Notes under the pieces: model-generated
What the model was told of the DNA's origin: nothing
The model's database searches: none
The model's input: the letters and a program-made list of their open reading frames with translations, nothing else
Program-made: the position numbers and the translations under genes
IMG/VR virus record: IMGVR_UViG_3300035698_003651
Location: 1 to 36,758 of that record
Reading direction: 5' to 3' (one strand)
Source of the DNA: a virus
Length of the DNA: 36,758 bases
Shown here: positions 20,602 to 29,268 of the stretch, in pieces
Layout: every line of letters begins with the position of its first letter
Numbering within the stretch: position 1 is the first letter of the stretch

Positions 20602-20991
20602 ATGGGCTATACAGCAAGACATCATTGGAAACTAGGATGGAAGCTTTATGAAACAGGTAGAGAATACTTCAATTTATGGAAGGTAGGCGAGAGTAGAGAA
20701 AAGCTTGGTTGCGATACGATAATCACTGAATATTGGAGAATGGAATTGTCGTGGTATTTCAGCTTTAAATATAAGCATATAATCTTGTGTCTCAAGAAGC
20801 CGTGGTGTTGGTACTGGAGTATAGAATTGGATGCCCCGTATCGAAAGTTAAGACAATGGATTATTGTTAAGGCCACTAATTATTGGCATAGGCGAATAGA
20901 ACCAGAACGCAAAAGAAGAGGTGATCTTGGATCGGGTCGAACTATTGCGTGGACTAAGTATGTATATTGGAAAAATTTAATCATTAACTAA
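20602..20991 (+). CDS. Hypothetical aromatic-rich protein
   Basis: A 129-residue protein from ATG 20602; an upstream TTG at 20563 would lie inside the preceding gene's end and a C-rich stretch, so it is less likely. It is exceptionally rich in Trp, Tyr, His and Arg (RHHWKLGWKLYETGREYF, then CLKKPWCWYWSIELD and YWHRRIEPERKRRG). No family or motif is recognised. The basic aromatic surface could bind nucleic acid or carbohydrate; neither is supported further. Confidence 0.5.
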   Translation: MGYTARHHWKLGWKLYETGREYFNLWKVGESREKLGCDTIITEYWRMELSWYFSFKYKHIILCLKKPWCWYWSIELDAPYRKLRQWIIVKATNYWHRRIEPERKRRGDLGSGRTIAWTKYVYWKNLIIN

Positions 20992-20996
20992 ATAAG

Positions 20997-21179
20997 ATGA
21001 TAGAAGAAAAGAAACCAGAACTTACTCCAGAGCAAAAGAAGGCTCAGGATGTAGCTAAGAAAGTAGAATCACTTGGTAAGACGCTAGGTCTTATGCGAGA
21101 GACAGTAGATAAGCCAAAGGTTTACGAAGCTATGAAGCCGTATCTCAAAGCAGAGATTGACGAGCTATTAAAAATCTAA
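20997..21179 (+). CDS. Small charged helical protein
   Basis: A 60-residue protein (MIEEKKPELTPEQKKAQDVA at the start), almost entirely charged and helical, ending KAEIDELLKI. It has no recognisable family. It shares one base with the start of the next methyltransferase gene and is preceded by an A/T-rich leader. It may be a partner or chaperone of an adjacent enzyme, by position only. Confidence 0.5.
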   Translation: MIEEKKPELTPEQKKAQDVAKKVESLGKTLGLMRETVDKPKVYEAMKPYLKAEIDELLKI

Positions 21180-21724
21180 TGTCTTACTTCAGAGAACAAC
21201 TCGAAGACTATCTATCGAAACTCACAGTCAAATGCGATGTGGTTTACGACTTCGGTGGTTCTCAAAAGCCAGTACAGGACAGGGTCAACTACTGGAAGGT
21301 TAAGGATTACAAGATATATGATCTTCCGGAGTATGACCTGAATAGGCGGTGGGCAATAGAGGATGTGAGACCAAAGTGCGATATAGCTTTCTGTTTGGAA
21401 GTTATGGAGTATATTTGGAATCCACTTATTGCCCTTCGTAATATACATGAGGCTATCAATGACAAGGGAATACTCATAATATCATTTCCTTTTATTTACC
21501 CTCATCACAACCCAGAGGGTATGGATTGTTTAAGATATACCAAATGGGGTGCGGTTACGCTACTCAAGAAGGCAGGCTTCGAGATAGACGAGGTTGAATC
21601 AAGATACGCCACAAGGGGTTCTGGAGCATTGCAGGACTTCTTTTCTTTTGAAGGTATGAAGCGATGTAAGACTTACGATGGGCATAACGAAATTGGTTAT
21701 ATGATTAAAGCTAGAAAGAAATGA
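21179..21724 (+). CDS. Class I SAM-dependent methyltransferase
   Basis: A 181-residue methyltransferase (Methyltransf_11-like). Motif I is degenerate, VVYDFGGSQKP, at about residues 20-30. The later core is clear: KCDIAFCLEVMEYIWNPL (motif around residue 70) and the post-motif strand KGILIISFPFIY, followed by LLKKAGFEI. It probably methylates a sugar or small molecule in the island's pathway; the substrate is unknown. The gene shares a base with the gene before it and overlaps the next by four. Confidence 0.78.
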   Translation: MSYFREQLEDYLSKLTVKCDVVYDFGGSQKPVQDRVNYWKVKDYKIYDLPEYDLNRRWAIEDVRPKCDIAFCLEVMEYIWNPLIALRNIHEAINDKGILIISFPFIYPHHNPEGMDCLRYTKWGAVTLLKKAGFEIDEVESRYATRGSGALQDFFSFEGMKRCKTYDGHNEIGYMIKARKK

Positions 21725-22281
21725 GACCAGCAAACTATAAAAACCAGTACATAAAGCTTCAATGTAACCAAGATCATACCCGTGAGTTGTATGAGACTAT
21801 TTCGGAGATCGCAAAAGAGAGTAACTATGTAGACGCTCTTGAAATTGGAACAGCTTGGGGTATATCAACCATCGCCATACTACACAATGGAAAGGGTGAT
21901 CTGACAAGTGTTGATAAGTCAGAATACCAAAACACAGAAAATCAAGTTATTGATTACGGGTATATGGGTCAGTGGCGATTCATGCAAAAGCCTTCAGAAG
22001 AAGCATTACCCGAACTCCTAAAGGCGGGATATAAGTATGATCTAATCTGTATTGATGGTGATCATAGATATGAATATGTCAAGAATGATCTTAAATACGC
22101 AGTAAAGATGTTAAAGAAGGACGGGGTTATTATTGTTGACGACTACAATCACAAGAAGAACAAGCAGATCGGTGGAGACAAGTACGGGGTGAAGAAGGCA
22201 GTTGATGAGATTGTGAAGCGATTAGGATTAAGCATAGAGGTTTATGATAAAGCTCATGGGATTGTAAAACTATGGAGATGA
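21721..22281 (+). CDS. Class I methyltransferase (Methyltransf_24-like)
   Basis: A 186-residue enzyme with motif I VDALEIGTAWGISTIAIL (residues 37-54), the acidic strand LTSVDKSE, then YDLICIDGDHRYEYVKNDL, which is the signature segment of Methyltransf_24 enzymes, and GVIIVDDYNH. These often modify sugars or O-antigen-like glycans. Metal-ligand type aspartates occur in DGDH and DDYNH. Stop and start overlap with neighbours on both sides, so the three genes are probably translated together. Confidence 0.83.
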   Translation: MRPANYKNQYIKLQCNQDHTRELYETISEIAKESNYVDALEIGTAWGISTIAILHNGKGDLTSVDKSEYQNTENQVIDYGYMGQWRFMQKPSEEALPELLKAGYKYDLICIDGDHRYEYVKNDLKYAVKMLKKDGVIIVDDYNHKKNKQIGGDKYGVKKAVDEIVKRLGLSIEVYDKAHGIVKLWR

Positions 22282-22820
22282 ATGCCTATGTAACGTCAAT
22301 CGGTGAGAAGACAACTGACATCTGCTGTGAACAGTTAAGGCGTTACGGGTTTAACGTTATACTACTAGATAAGAAGGAGAGCTGGGTTGATAAGTATAAG
22401 CGGTTCATTAACATGGCAGAGGGCAACTGCTTGAGGGTTGATGCAGATGTAATAGTAAACAGCAAGATAAAGATGATCCATGGCTTTCAGACAGATGATG
22501 ACTATCTACTGGTTGATTTCCACACATACGATTTCTATAAGAACGATCTATCCGTTTCAGCACCAGTCTATTACAAAGCTGAGGCGATAAAGATGATTAA
22601 AGAAAGGCTTGATGAGATTGAGGATGTTAGACCAGAGGCTACGCTGTCAAGGAAGGTTGTCGGTAGCAGGAAAGGTACTAGCGAACTGATAGTCGGTATG
22701 CATGGCTTCTTTCAAACAGAGGATCACCTGCATGAGGCTGAAGCTAACAAGATCAAGCGTGGACAAATAGAGAAGTATGGATATGACTTTAGATTAGCAG
22801 AGAAAATGCTTAAACTATGA
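22272..22820 (+). CDS. GT-A-like transferase with a DxD motif
   Basis: A 182-residue protein opening MEMNAYVTSIGEKTTDICCE, with a Rossmann-like strand NVILLDKKES and the segment CLRVDADVIVN containing DAD, the nucleotide-sugar metal motif of GT-A folds. It is shorter than complete GT-A enzymes (about 220-260) but retains the donor site. The overlap of ten bases with the upstream methyltransferase and four with the next gene indicates one operon. Confidence 0.65.
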   Translation: MEMNAYVTSIGEKTTDICCEQLRRYGFNVILLDKKESWVDKYKRFINMAEGNCLRVDADVIVNSKIKMIHGFQTDDDYLLVDFHTYDFYKNDLSVSAPVYYKAEAIKMIKERLDEIEDVRPEATLSRKVVGSRKGTSELIVGMHGFFQTEDHLHEAEANKIKRGQIEKYGYDFRLAEKMLKL

Positions 22821-23638
22821 AGATAGCAATATTCACAACTGTTACTGGGCCAGATTACTGGCAGTACGCTTGGAAGGAAGCGATAGATTGCTATGCAGAC
22901 TTCGCAGACTTCGTTGGTGTGGTATGTGGGTGTAAGGAAGACACGTCACTTGTTAAGAAGCACGGCAAGGGCAAGCCATGCTATCTGCATTGGCCTCTTG
23001 AGTGGAACTGGCAGGAGTTACCGAATCATTTAAACTATGGACTGGACTTTTGTAAGACCGAGGATAAGTTCGATTGGATTATAAAGACTGATATAGATTA
23101 CTTCTTTCATGAAGACGCATTTGATGAGCTGAAGAAACAGTTAGCTGATGCACAAGCGAATGACTACCCTGTTGCATCGTGTCTGAAGCTTAATATGATG
23201 TGTCAAGACGTAGGTCACAAGAAGACTAGAGTACCGATAGCGGTCAATGCAAAGTATGCTGATCAGATAGAGTACGGCAAGCCAAGTGATGAAGATACCG
23301 ACTGGTGTGTACCTATATGGAAGAAAGACAAGAAGGTTGTGAAGAAAGTATGGAATACTGGTGTGAATGTATACAACTATGACAGCTATTTCAGGACTAA
23401 AGACATACAAAAGGAGGCGTTCCATCGCTTTAGTAAAGCATATAAGACAAAGACAGATGGTTGGAAGTGGGGTAATACCCCCGATGTATCGATGGATCTA
23501 TGGGTTAATATGATGAAGAGTAGGCTAAAGATCACGGGCAATCACCCACGCAAGCATCCAAAGTACATTAAAGATAGGATTAACAAGCTAAAGCCCGAAG
23601 AATGGGGATATAATAACTGGGGACTATGGAAAACCTAA
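22817..23638 (+). CDS. GT-A glycosyltransferase-like protein
   Basis: A 273-residue protein with an N-terminal strand MKIAIFTTVTGPDYWQYAWK, typical of phage and bacterial GT-A enzymes. A DxD-type motif in DWIIKTDIDYFFHED lies near residue 95, with downstream acidic and aromatic residues and a basic C-terminus rich in Trp (KPEEWGYNNWGLWKT). The donor and acceptor are unknown. The 3' end overlaps the next gene by 13 bases. Confidence 0.72.
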   Translation: MKIAIFTTVTGPDYWQYAWKEAIDCYADFADFVGVVCGCKEDTSLVKKHGKGKPCYLHWPLEWNWQELPNHLNYGLDFCKTEDKFDWIIKTDIDYFFHEDAFDELKKQLADAQANDYPVASCLKLNMMCQDVGHKKTRVPIAVNAKYADQIEYGKPSDEDTDWCVPIWKKDKKVVKKVWNTGVNVYNYDSYFRTKDIQKEAFHRFSKAYKTKTDGWKWGNTPDVSMDLWVNMMKSRLKITGNHPRKHPKYIKDRINKLKPEEWGYNNWGLWKT

Positions 23639-24684
23639 ACTATTTCTACAACGATAGAAAGGACAATATTAAAGGACATTGGAGTGTTTTGATCTGGAAG
23701 CCAGAGGAGATCAATATGCTGATTGGTACTACTATACCTAAAAGGCATTGCCTTAAACTACTCCGCCAGGACACAGAGACACTTGATTCAATGATAGGCA
23801 GACTCGATTATGTAACAAGTGTTAGAGATCTGATACTCATACAGAATATCTTTGCAACACACGGATTAGCCCCAAGAGTCTATAAGACATGGGAGCTTAT
23901 ACATAAAGGAAAGAAGCGATACGCACTAGAGGTGGATTATCTTGGCAAGTACGATCCTAAGTTTAAGATAGGTGGGGTAAAGGATAGGGTAGCTGGGTTA
24001 TGTGAGCTGTATCACATCAAACCATACGAACAAGACTTAGGTGAGCCATTTAATTATGTTGGTGGTAAGTTTGTAGACTTTCATGGCTGGAAGATAGATA
24101 GAAAGAAATACAAGAAGGATCTGATAAGAAGGATCAACGACATAACCCACTTCGGTAAGTCGATGAATGGAGTAAGGGTCGCCTATCAAGGGACTGAGGA
24201 CTTCAATGGTAAGCGTAAGACTGAAGATCGATTGAGGAAGCTGGGTAAGATAGATTTTAAAGGCAAGACTGTACTAGACATCGGTTGTAACCTCGGAGTG
24301 TTCTGTATCGAGGCGATGAAGGGCGGAGCGAAGTCGGTGCGTGGCTGGGATAAACCAGAGGTGATACAGCTTGCTAAGGAATGGGCTAATTTGAATGAAC
24401 ATTGGGAGATTAGATATTATGGTACAGATATAACTACAGTAGGATGCTGCAGTGTGGTCTTTGACATCGTATTCTTCTTAGCTATGGAGGATTACCTCGG
24501 TATACCTAAGTGGCTACATGATAGCGTTGGTGATGTAATGTACTTCGAGGGTCATGACTATAGTGACAATGCTAAGTTAAGAGCAGAGCTTGAGAAGCAT
24601 TACACAATAGAGGATCTAGGATTTACAGACGATAGAGGTAAACGCATGCTATTAAAATGTACGAATGATAAGCGGAAGGCATAA
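23626..24684 (+). CDS. Two-domain protein: kinase-like N-terminus and SAM methyltransferase
   Basis: A 352-residue protein. The C-terminal half is a class I methyltransferase with motif I KTVLDIGCNLGVFCIEAM at about residues 213-230, then SVRGWDKPEVIQLAKEW and a GHDYSDNAKL region. The N-terminal half (CLKLLRQDTETLDSMIGR, then ATHGLAPRVYKTWEL and YALEVDYLGKY) resembles the N-lobe and hinge of small-molecule or LPS-type kinases, but a catalytic HxD loop is not evident. It may therefore be a binding domain. This combination would couple two modifications of one glycan. Confidence 0.7.
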   Translation: MENLNYFYNDRKDNIKGHWSVLIWKPEEINMLIGTTIPKRHCLKLLRQDTETLDSMIGRLDYVTSVRDLILIQNIFATHGLAPRVYKTWELIHKGKKRYALEVDYLGKYDPKFKIGGVKDRVAGLCELYHIKPYEQDLGEPFNYVGGKFVDFHGWKIDRKKYKKDLIRRINDITHFGKSMNGVRVAYQGTEDFNGKRKTEDRLRKLGKIDFKGKTVLDIGCNLGVFCIEAMKGGAKSVRGWDKPEVIQLAKEWANLNEHWEIRYYGTDITTVGCCSVVFDIVFFLAMEDYLGIPKWLHDSVGDVMYFEGHDYSDNAKLRAELEKHYTIEDLGFTDDRGKRMLLKCTNDKRKA

Positions 24685-25001
24685 GTGTATATTCCTACAC
24701 CCGAATAAGTGTGGTGGCAAAACAATTGAGAAACTAGTGTTTGATGTTGGATGTGAAATTGGAAGTAGCGATCACAGGTTCATTAATGAATATAGAGAGA
24801 CTTATGGAGACGAGGTTGTAGACTCGTATTTCAAGTTCATGTTCTGTCGTAATCCGTGGGACAGAATGGTATCAATGTATTTTAAAAGAGTACAGTTAAA
24901 TAATAAGAAGATGCCATCATTTAAAACCTTCTTGAAAAACGTAGATACTAACAGTTGTCTAAAAAGATGATATAGATTATTTCGGCTATAAATTTAAATA
25001 A
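24665..25001 (+). CDS. Shortened sulfotransferase, 3' end out of frame
   Basis: Residues 13-20 (PNKCGGKT) form the 5' PAPS-binding loop and CRNPWDRMVS (61-70) the 3' phosphate site of the Sulfotransfer_2 family (PF03567). Those enzymes transfer sulfate from PAPS to sugars. The frame stops at 24968-24970 after 101 residues, about half of the usual length. Skipping one A of the run 24961-24965 continues to TAA at 24999-25001 with DDIDYFGYKFK, which matches the usual end of such enzymes. The gene therefore seems to have an internal deletion plus a one-base shift; activity is doubtful. Confidence 0.72.
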
Positions 25002-25005
25002 ATAT

Positions 25006-26622
25006 ATGAACATTCTAATCACGCCAGACGTTTGGGGTTGGGCAATAGGTAATCTATGTCAGACTATTATAAAACATCAGAAGCATAGGTTTAACTTCCT
25101 AGCTTTTCCAATGCATCCGAGACAAGTACCGCTTGAGATATGTAGAATACAGAAGTATTTAGACGACGAATGGACTGATGGGCATATTGATTTATGGCAT
25201 CACCATTATTACAGAAGCTCTGAACAAGCACTTGAGTTAGAGCCAAGACTTAGAAAAATACCATCTCTGATAACGGTACACGGACACCAGAACATCAGTA
25301 AGATTGACTGGAAGTATTATGATCGGGCTACCATTGCGACAAAGTGGGGTGTTGCAGAGATAGGTAATAAAACGAAGATTCCAGTTGATCATATTCCTAA
25401 GGGTGTTGATCTTGATAGATTAGAATACATCAAAGAGCCAACAAAAGAGAAAACTGTTGGATATGTCGGAAGGGTAGTACCTTGGAAGAATCTAGCTAAG
25501 ATAGCAAAGACTTGTAAGCGGTTGGGCTACAAGGTGGTTGGATCAGGTTATGTAGATAAGCCTAGATACTGGCAGGATGAGGTTGATAAATCAGTGGTAG
25601 ATTTCAATGGCGGAGTAGGTCGTGGTAAAGAGCCATCAATGCATGATAAGGACAGGCTATATGAAGATATGGCTGTATTTGTCATGTACTCCACAGGGGA
25701 AAGAGAGACTGGTACGATACCGTTACTTGAAGCAATGGCAAGGGGAGTTCCAGTCATGGCTACTGAACAGGGAATGGCGAGGGACTTAATAGAGGACGGA
25801 AAGAATGGGGTGGTCTTCAATGAAGACAACTTCGAGCAGAAACTCAAAGAATTAATGGAGAACGAAGATTTGAAAAAGAAATACAGAGAAGCGGCAAGGA
25901 AAACAGTCATTAAGTACAACGAAAAGAGATATGCAAGAGAAATGGCTAAGAGTATTTATAAGACACTATATCCGGAGAACCACATGGTCTCGGTTGTCAT
26001 TCCTACGTTTGAAAGATCAGAGAAATTGATCGATATTATTATCTCAATAGACGAACAGGACTATCCTGCAAAGGAAATAATTGTTGTAGATGACAACTCA
26101 CAGGACAATCAGATGACAAGACTGGCATGTAAGAAATTACGCATGAAATTGCGTACTCCCATAATATACATAAATACTAAGCAAATAGGCTATAATCTCG
26201 CTCTAGCACGCAATTTGGGGGCGATAGAGGCATTAGGTGAGCAACTAGTGTTCCTTGATGATAGGTATAAGATGACTAAAGGGTCGCTTACGGAGATCGC
26301 TAAATGTCATGGTAAAGAGAAACTCTGGCACTGGGGGAGAAAGATAGTGAAGGGTAAGGAGATTATAAAGAAAGGATTTGTCGAAAACTTTAGCTGGGTG
26401 AGCCGTAATCAATTCATGTACTTCGGTATGTTCAATGAACGGATGAAGTTTTATGGCGGTATATCGCAAGATGTAAGAGAAAGGTGGGCTAAGTTTGGTG
26501 GCGACTTCAACTGCGTTCCCGAAGCTAAGGTAGAACAGGTGGTATCGTCATGGAGTAAGTGGAATAAACTAGACGAGATATGGAAAGCTAAAGAATTACT
26601 TAGACAAATGTACGGTGAATAA
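25006..26622 (+). CDS. Bifunctional GT4-GT2 glycosyltransferase
   Basis: A 538-residue fusion. Residues 1 to about 320 form a GT-B enzyme (VDHIPKGVDLDRL, TVGYVGRVVPWKNLAKIAKT, and GTIPLLEAMARGVPVMATEQ as the E-x7-E region). Residues 325 to the end form a GT2 domain (MVSVVIPTFERSEKLIDIII, EIIVVDDNSQD as nucleotide site, LVFLDDRYKM as DxD equivalent). Two transfers by one chain would build a disaccharide. GT4-GT2 fusions occur in bacterial glycan loci. It uses the AAATAAATATATG leader. Confidence 0.85.
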   Translation: MNILITPDVWGWAIGNLCQTIIKHQKHRFNFLAFPMHPRQVPLEICRIQKYLDDEWTDGHIDLWHHHYYRSSEQALELEPRLRKIPSLITVHGHQNISKIDWKYYDRATIATKWGVAEIGNKTKIPVDHIPKGVDLDRLEYIKEPTKEKTVGYVGRVVPWKNLAKIAKTCKRLGYKVVGSGYVDKPRYWQDEVDKSVVDFNGGVGRGKEPSMHDKDRLYEDMAVFVMYSTGERETGTIPLLEAMARGVPVMATEQGMARDLIEDGKNGVVFNEDNFEQKLKELMENEDLKKKYREAARKTVIKYNEKRYAREMAKSIYKTLYPENHMVSVVIPTFERSEKLIDIIISIDEQDYPAKEIIVVDDNSQDNQMTRLACKKLRMKLRTPIIYINTKQIGYNLALARNLGAIEALGEQLVFLDDRYKMTKGSLTEIAKCHGKEKLWHWGRKIVKGKEIIKKGFVENFSWVSRNQFMYFGMFNERMKFYGGISQDVRERWAKFGGDFNCVPEAKVEQVVSSWSKWNKLDEIWKAKELLRQMYGE

Positions 26623-27112
26623 ACCTGACGGGAAAGACCTAGACAATCCGATGATGTTGACACGAGAGATCGAGGCGATTGATAAGATCATTGCTGAAAC
26701 TAAACCTCAGATCTGTTTGGAGTTTGGTGCTGGTGGATCGACAGTCTACTTCCCAAAGAAACACGATTGTATAAAACAATGGCTGTCAATCGAGGAGAAT
26801 GGTCGATATGCTAAGGCTCTTGGTGAAAAGGTGGACAAGGAAAAGGTAGCACTTATATGGGCATCGGATCAGTCAGCATGGTTTAGTGATTCAGTCAAGT
26901 ACCAGCCAAAACGTTACGGTTTAATACTAGTTGATGGATTACAGAGAGGTGCGTGCTTACGGGCTGGCAGGGAGCTATTGAAAGATGGCGGGGTCATGTT
27001 ACTTCACGACTTTGATAGGGATATGTATAAAGAGGACTTAAAAGAGTTCAAGGTACATCCATTATGTGAGAAGGATAAGAGCGGTAGTAGAGGTCTAGCA
27101 ATCATTAAATAA
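26615..27112 (+). CDS. Class I methyltransferase-like protein
   Basis: A 165-residue enzyme. Motif I is ICLEFGAGGSTVYFP at about residues 32-46, followed by WLSIEENGRYAKAL, then RYGLILVDGLQRGACLRAG and GGVMLLHDFDRD. The pattern resembles small sugar or polysaccharide O-methyltransferases. The start is GTG at 26615, overlapping the fusion gene by eight bases; an ATG at 26651 is the alternative and would still keep the whole core. Confidence 0.72.
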   Translation: MNKPDGKDLDNPMMLTREIEAIDKIIAETKPQICLEFGAGGSTVYFPKKHDCIKQWLSIEENGRYAKALGEKVDKEKVALIWASDQSAWFSDSVKYQPKRYGLILVDGLQRGACLRAGRELLKDGGVMLLHDFDRDMYKEDLKEFKVHPLCEKDKSGSRGLAIIK

Positions 27113-27116
27113 ATAT

Positions 27117-27395
27117 ATGAAAAGTCCAATCAGTAGCTTTGAGGGAACGGCTATATTCCCGCCTTGGCAGGTAAAAGAGATTTTATGTGAGAACGGGCTG
27201 GCTAAGAGTAAGAGCGAAGCCCAAAGATTCCTCGAACAGAAAGGCGTTTATATTGATGGCGAGCAGGTTGATCACGAAACAGCATTATGTCTCGATGCAG
27301 AGAAGTTAAAGAAGGGCGTGGTAATTAGATGTGGCAAGTGGCATCACAAACGATTTATAACATTAAGCGTAAAGAAATGGAAAAAAGAAAGCTAA
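27117..27395 (+). CDS. Stand-alone S4 RNA-binding domain protein
   Basis: A 92-residue protein whose core, LAKSKSEAQRFLEQKGVYID, then GEQVDHETAL and the closing VVIRCGKWHHKRF, matches the S4 domain, particularly the C-terminal S4 of tyrosyl-tRNA synthetases (PF01479 type). S4 domains bind structured RNA. It is odd to find one between glycosyltransferase genes; a link with the genome's own tRNA-like RNA is a tempting but untested idea. The start has the AAATAAATATATG leader. Confidence 0.75.
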   Translation: MKSPISSFEGTAIFPPWQVKEILCENGLAKSKSEAQRFLEQKGVYIDGEQVDHETALCLDAEKLKKGVVIRCGKWHHKRFITLSVKKWKKES

Positions 27396-28396
27396 AGATC
27401 GTAGGTACAACTTGGCACGTCATGCATCAGACCAGAATATTCGATGCCCTGAAAGATGACGCAGACTTCTATTTGATACATAACTCTTGGCGTAGTTGGC
27501 AAAGAAAAGAGTTTCAAGATGCTAGACCATTGCCTGAGAATGTGAAGTTTGTCAGTGCGTATGAGCCTGGCAAGTATGATTTTGCTATTCTTCATATAGA
27601 TCAGCAGGCTGTAAATACATCTATACATAAGGGGCAGATTTATAGGGAGTTCAACAATACTATTCAGGACATTCCAAAGGTTGTTATAAATCATGGTTCA
27701 CCCGTATATCCAGAGTACTGTAAGGAAGTGGGGATGACCGATAAGGAAGCAGAGAGTATCGTAAGGGCTGACATTAGGTCAATGGTCAAGGGTAATAAAA
27801 TGGTAGTTAACTCACATAAAGCTGCAGAGATGTGGGGGTGGGGCTATCCAATCGTTCACGGAATGAAAACGGATCAGTTCTACGATCTACCCAAACACCC
27901 ACGAGTATTCACTGCCCTATCCCCTGGTGGACTAGATGATTATTACAACCGCCACACAATGAATAAGGTAATGAATATACTCGATCAAGAATACGGCAGA
28001 ACGGCATTGTGGGCTAAAATAAACTGTAATCAAGGTGGTGACTTCGAGAATTACAAGAATATAATGGGATCAAGCTTACTCTATCTTGACACGTCAATCA
28101 AAACTCCAATGAACTCAGCTAGAACAGAAGCTATGCTGTCTGGTTGTTGTGTAGTTCAGGTAGAAGGTGCTCACGATCTTGAGAGATTTGCTAAAGACGG
28201 TGAGAATATGGTACTTGTCAAGAACGATCCCGAAAGTATTGCATCTGTGTGTATGGATCTAATGGGTGAGAGATATGAGGAAGCTGTAAAGATCGGACAG
28301 GCTGGAAAGAAGATGGCACAGGAGAGATTCTGCCCTGAGAAGCTAAGAGAACAATGGCTTGCGTTTATTAAAGATGAATTAAAACTAAATGTATGA
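27377..28396 (+). CDS. GT-B glycosyltransferase-like protein
   Basis: A 339-residue protein from ATG 27377 (MEKRKLKIVGTTWHVMHQTR); an earlier ATG at 27329 lies well inside the S4 gene and is less likely. The C-terminal half has MNSARTEAMLSGCCVVQVE, an E-containing donor motif like that of GT4-type enzymes, and an ERFAKDGENMVLV turn. The N-terminal half includes the acceptor-like VVINHGSPVYPEYC. The overlap with the S4 gene is 19 bases and with the next gene four. Confidence 0.75.
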   Translation: MEKRKLKIVGTTWHVMHQTRIFDALKDDADFYLIHNSWRSWQRKEFQDARPLPENVKFVSAYEPGKYDFAILHIDQQAVNTSIHKGQIYREFNNTIQDIPKVVINHGSPVYPEYCKEVGMTDKEAESIVRADIRSMVKGNKMVVNSHKAAEMWGWGYPIVHGMKTDQFYDLPKHPRVFTALSPGGLDDYYNRHTMNKVMNILDQEYGRTALWAKINCNQGGDFENYKNIMGSSLLYLDTSIKTPMNSARTEAMLSGCCVVQVEGAHDLERFAKDGENMVLVKNDPESIASVCMDLMGERYEEAVKIGQAGKKMAQERFCPEKLREQWLAFIKDELKLNV

Positions 28397-29268
28397 ACGT
28401 TAAAATCATTCCATTCGACAAGTTTCACGGGAGGACTCACGGCACAATAGGATCGTCTATACTGCGTGCTTATTGGCTCGCTGACAAATGGGACGAAGCT
28501 AGTATTTGGAATCAAGGAGAAGACGCTGATGTATTTATTCTTCAAAAGGTCTACTGGTACGAATGGATGAAGGACTGCAAGAAGCCAATCATCCTTGATC
28601 TTTGCGACCCAGATCATTGGAAGTATGACAAAAATCTTGATCGAGAAGAACTGAAGGTAGCGGAACTAGATGGATTAGTTGATGCGATAACTTGTTCATC
28701 AGAAGCATTGACCAAAGAGATAAAGAAATATGTAAAGAAAATCCCAGTTATAACAATTGAGGATAGGGTCAATCTTAATCTTATTCCAAAGCCTAAAAAG
28801 CATACAGAGCAGGCAGAATGGGTGGTATGGTTTGGTTATTCTGGTAATGCAAGAGAGATATTTAAACATAGGCATATTGTAGACTCCATTGCAAAGTCTA
28901 ACTTAAACCTAAAGATTATATCAGAGTCTAGGTTCACGCTACAGGATGACTTTGCGTGTGAGATAGAGAATATTGACTTTGATTGGGATAACTTTGCTTA
29001 TCAGCTACAAGAAGCTGATATGGTTGTTAATCCTAAGCTCCCAACTAAGCAATTCCAGTTTAAATCTAATAACAAAACATATATCTCGTGGGCTCACGGA
29101 CTTCCTGTAGCCAATAGCGGTGATGACATGAGACGACTTCTTGATCCAGTGGAACGACAGAAAGAAGCGGACGAGAAATACGAACTCGTGAAGAAAGAAC
29201 ATATTATAGAGAAGTCGATAGAACAATATAAACAGTTAATTAAAGAAATATGCGGAAAGCAGAAATGA
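28393..29268 (+). CDS. GT-B-fold protein, probable glycosyltransferase
   Basis: A 291-residue protein: IIPFDKFHGRTHGTIGSSIL at the start, PIILDLCDPDHWKYDKN as a phage GT-B-like segment, AITCSSEALTKEIKKYVKKI (typical of the first-domain end in GT-B enzymes), WVVWFGYSGNAREIFKHR at the second-domain start, and ISWAHGLPVANSGDDM near the donor site. The canonical E-x7-E is not clear, so activity could be lost or atypical. It ends the island and overlaps the next small gene by four bases. Confidence 0.68.
   Translation: MNVKIIPFDKFHGRTHGTIGSSILRAYWLADKWDEASIWNQGEDADVFILQKVYWYEWMKDCKKPIILDLCDPDHWKYDKNLDREELKVAELDGLVDAITCSSEALTKEIKKYVKKIPVITIEDRVNLNLIPKPKKHTEQAEWVVWFGYSGNAREIFKHRHIVDSIAKSNLNLKIISESRFTLQDDFACEIENIDFDWDNFAYQLQEADMVVNPKLPTKQFQFKSNNKTYISWAHGLPVANSGDDMRRLLDPVERQKEADEKYELVKKEHIIEKSIEQYKQLIKEICGKQK

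Noticed and set aside
24665-25001. Complete, active sulfotransferase
   Set aside because: Only the two PAPS-binding motifs and a displaced C-terminus remain; about half of the usual length is missing.
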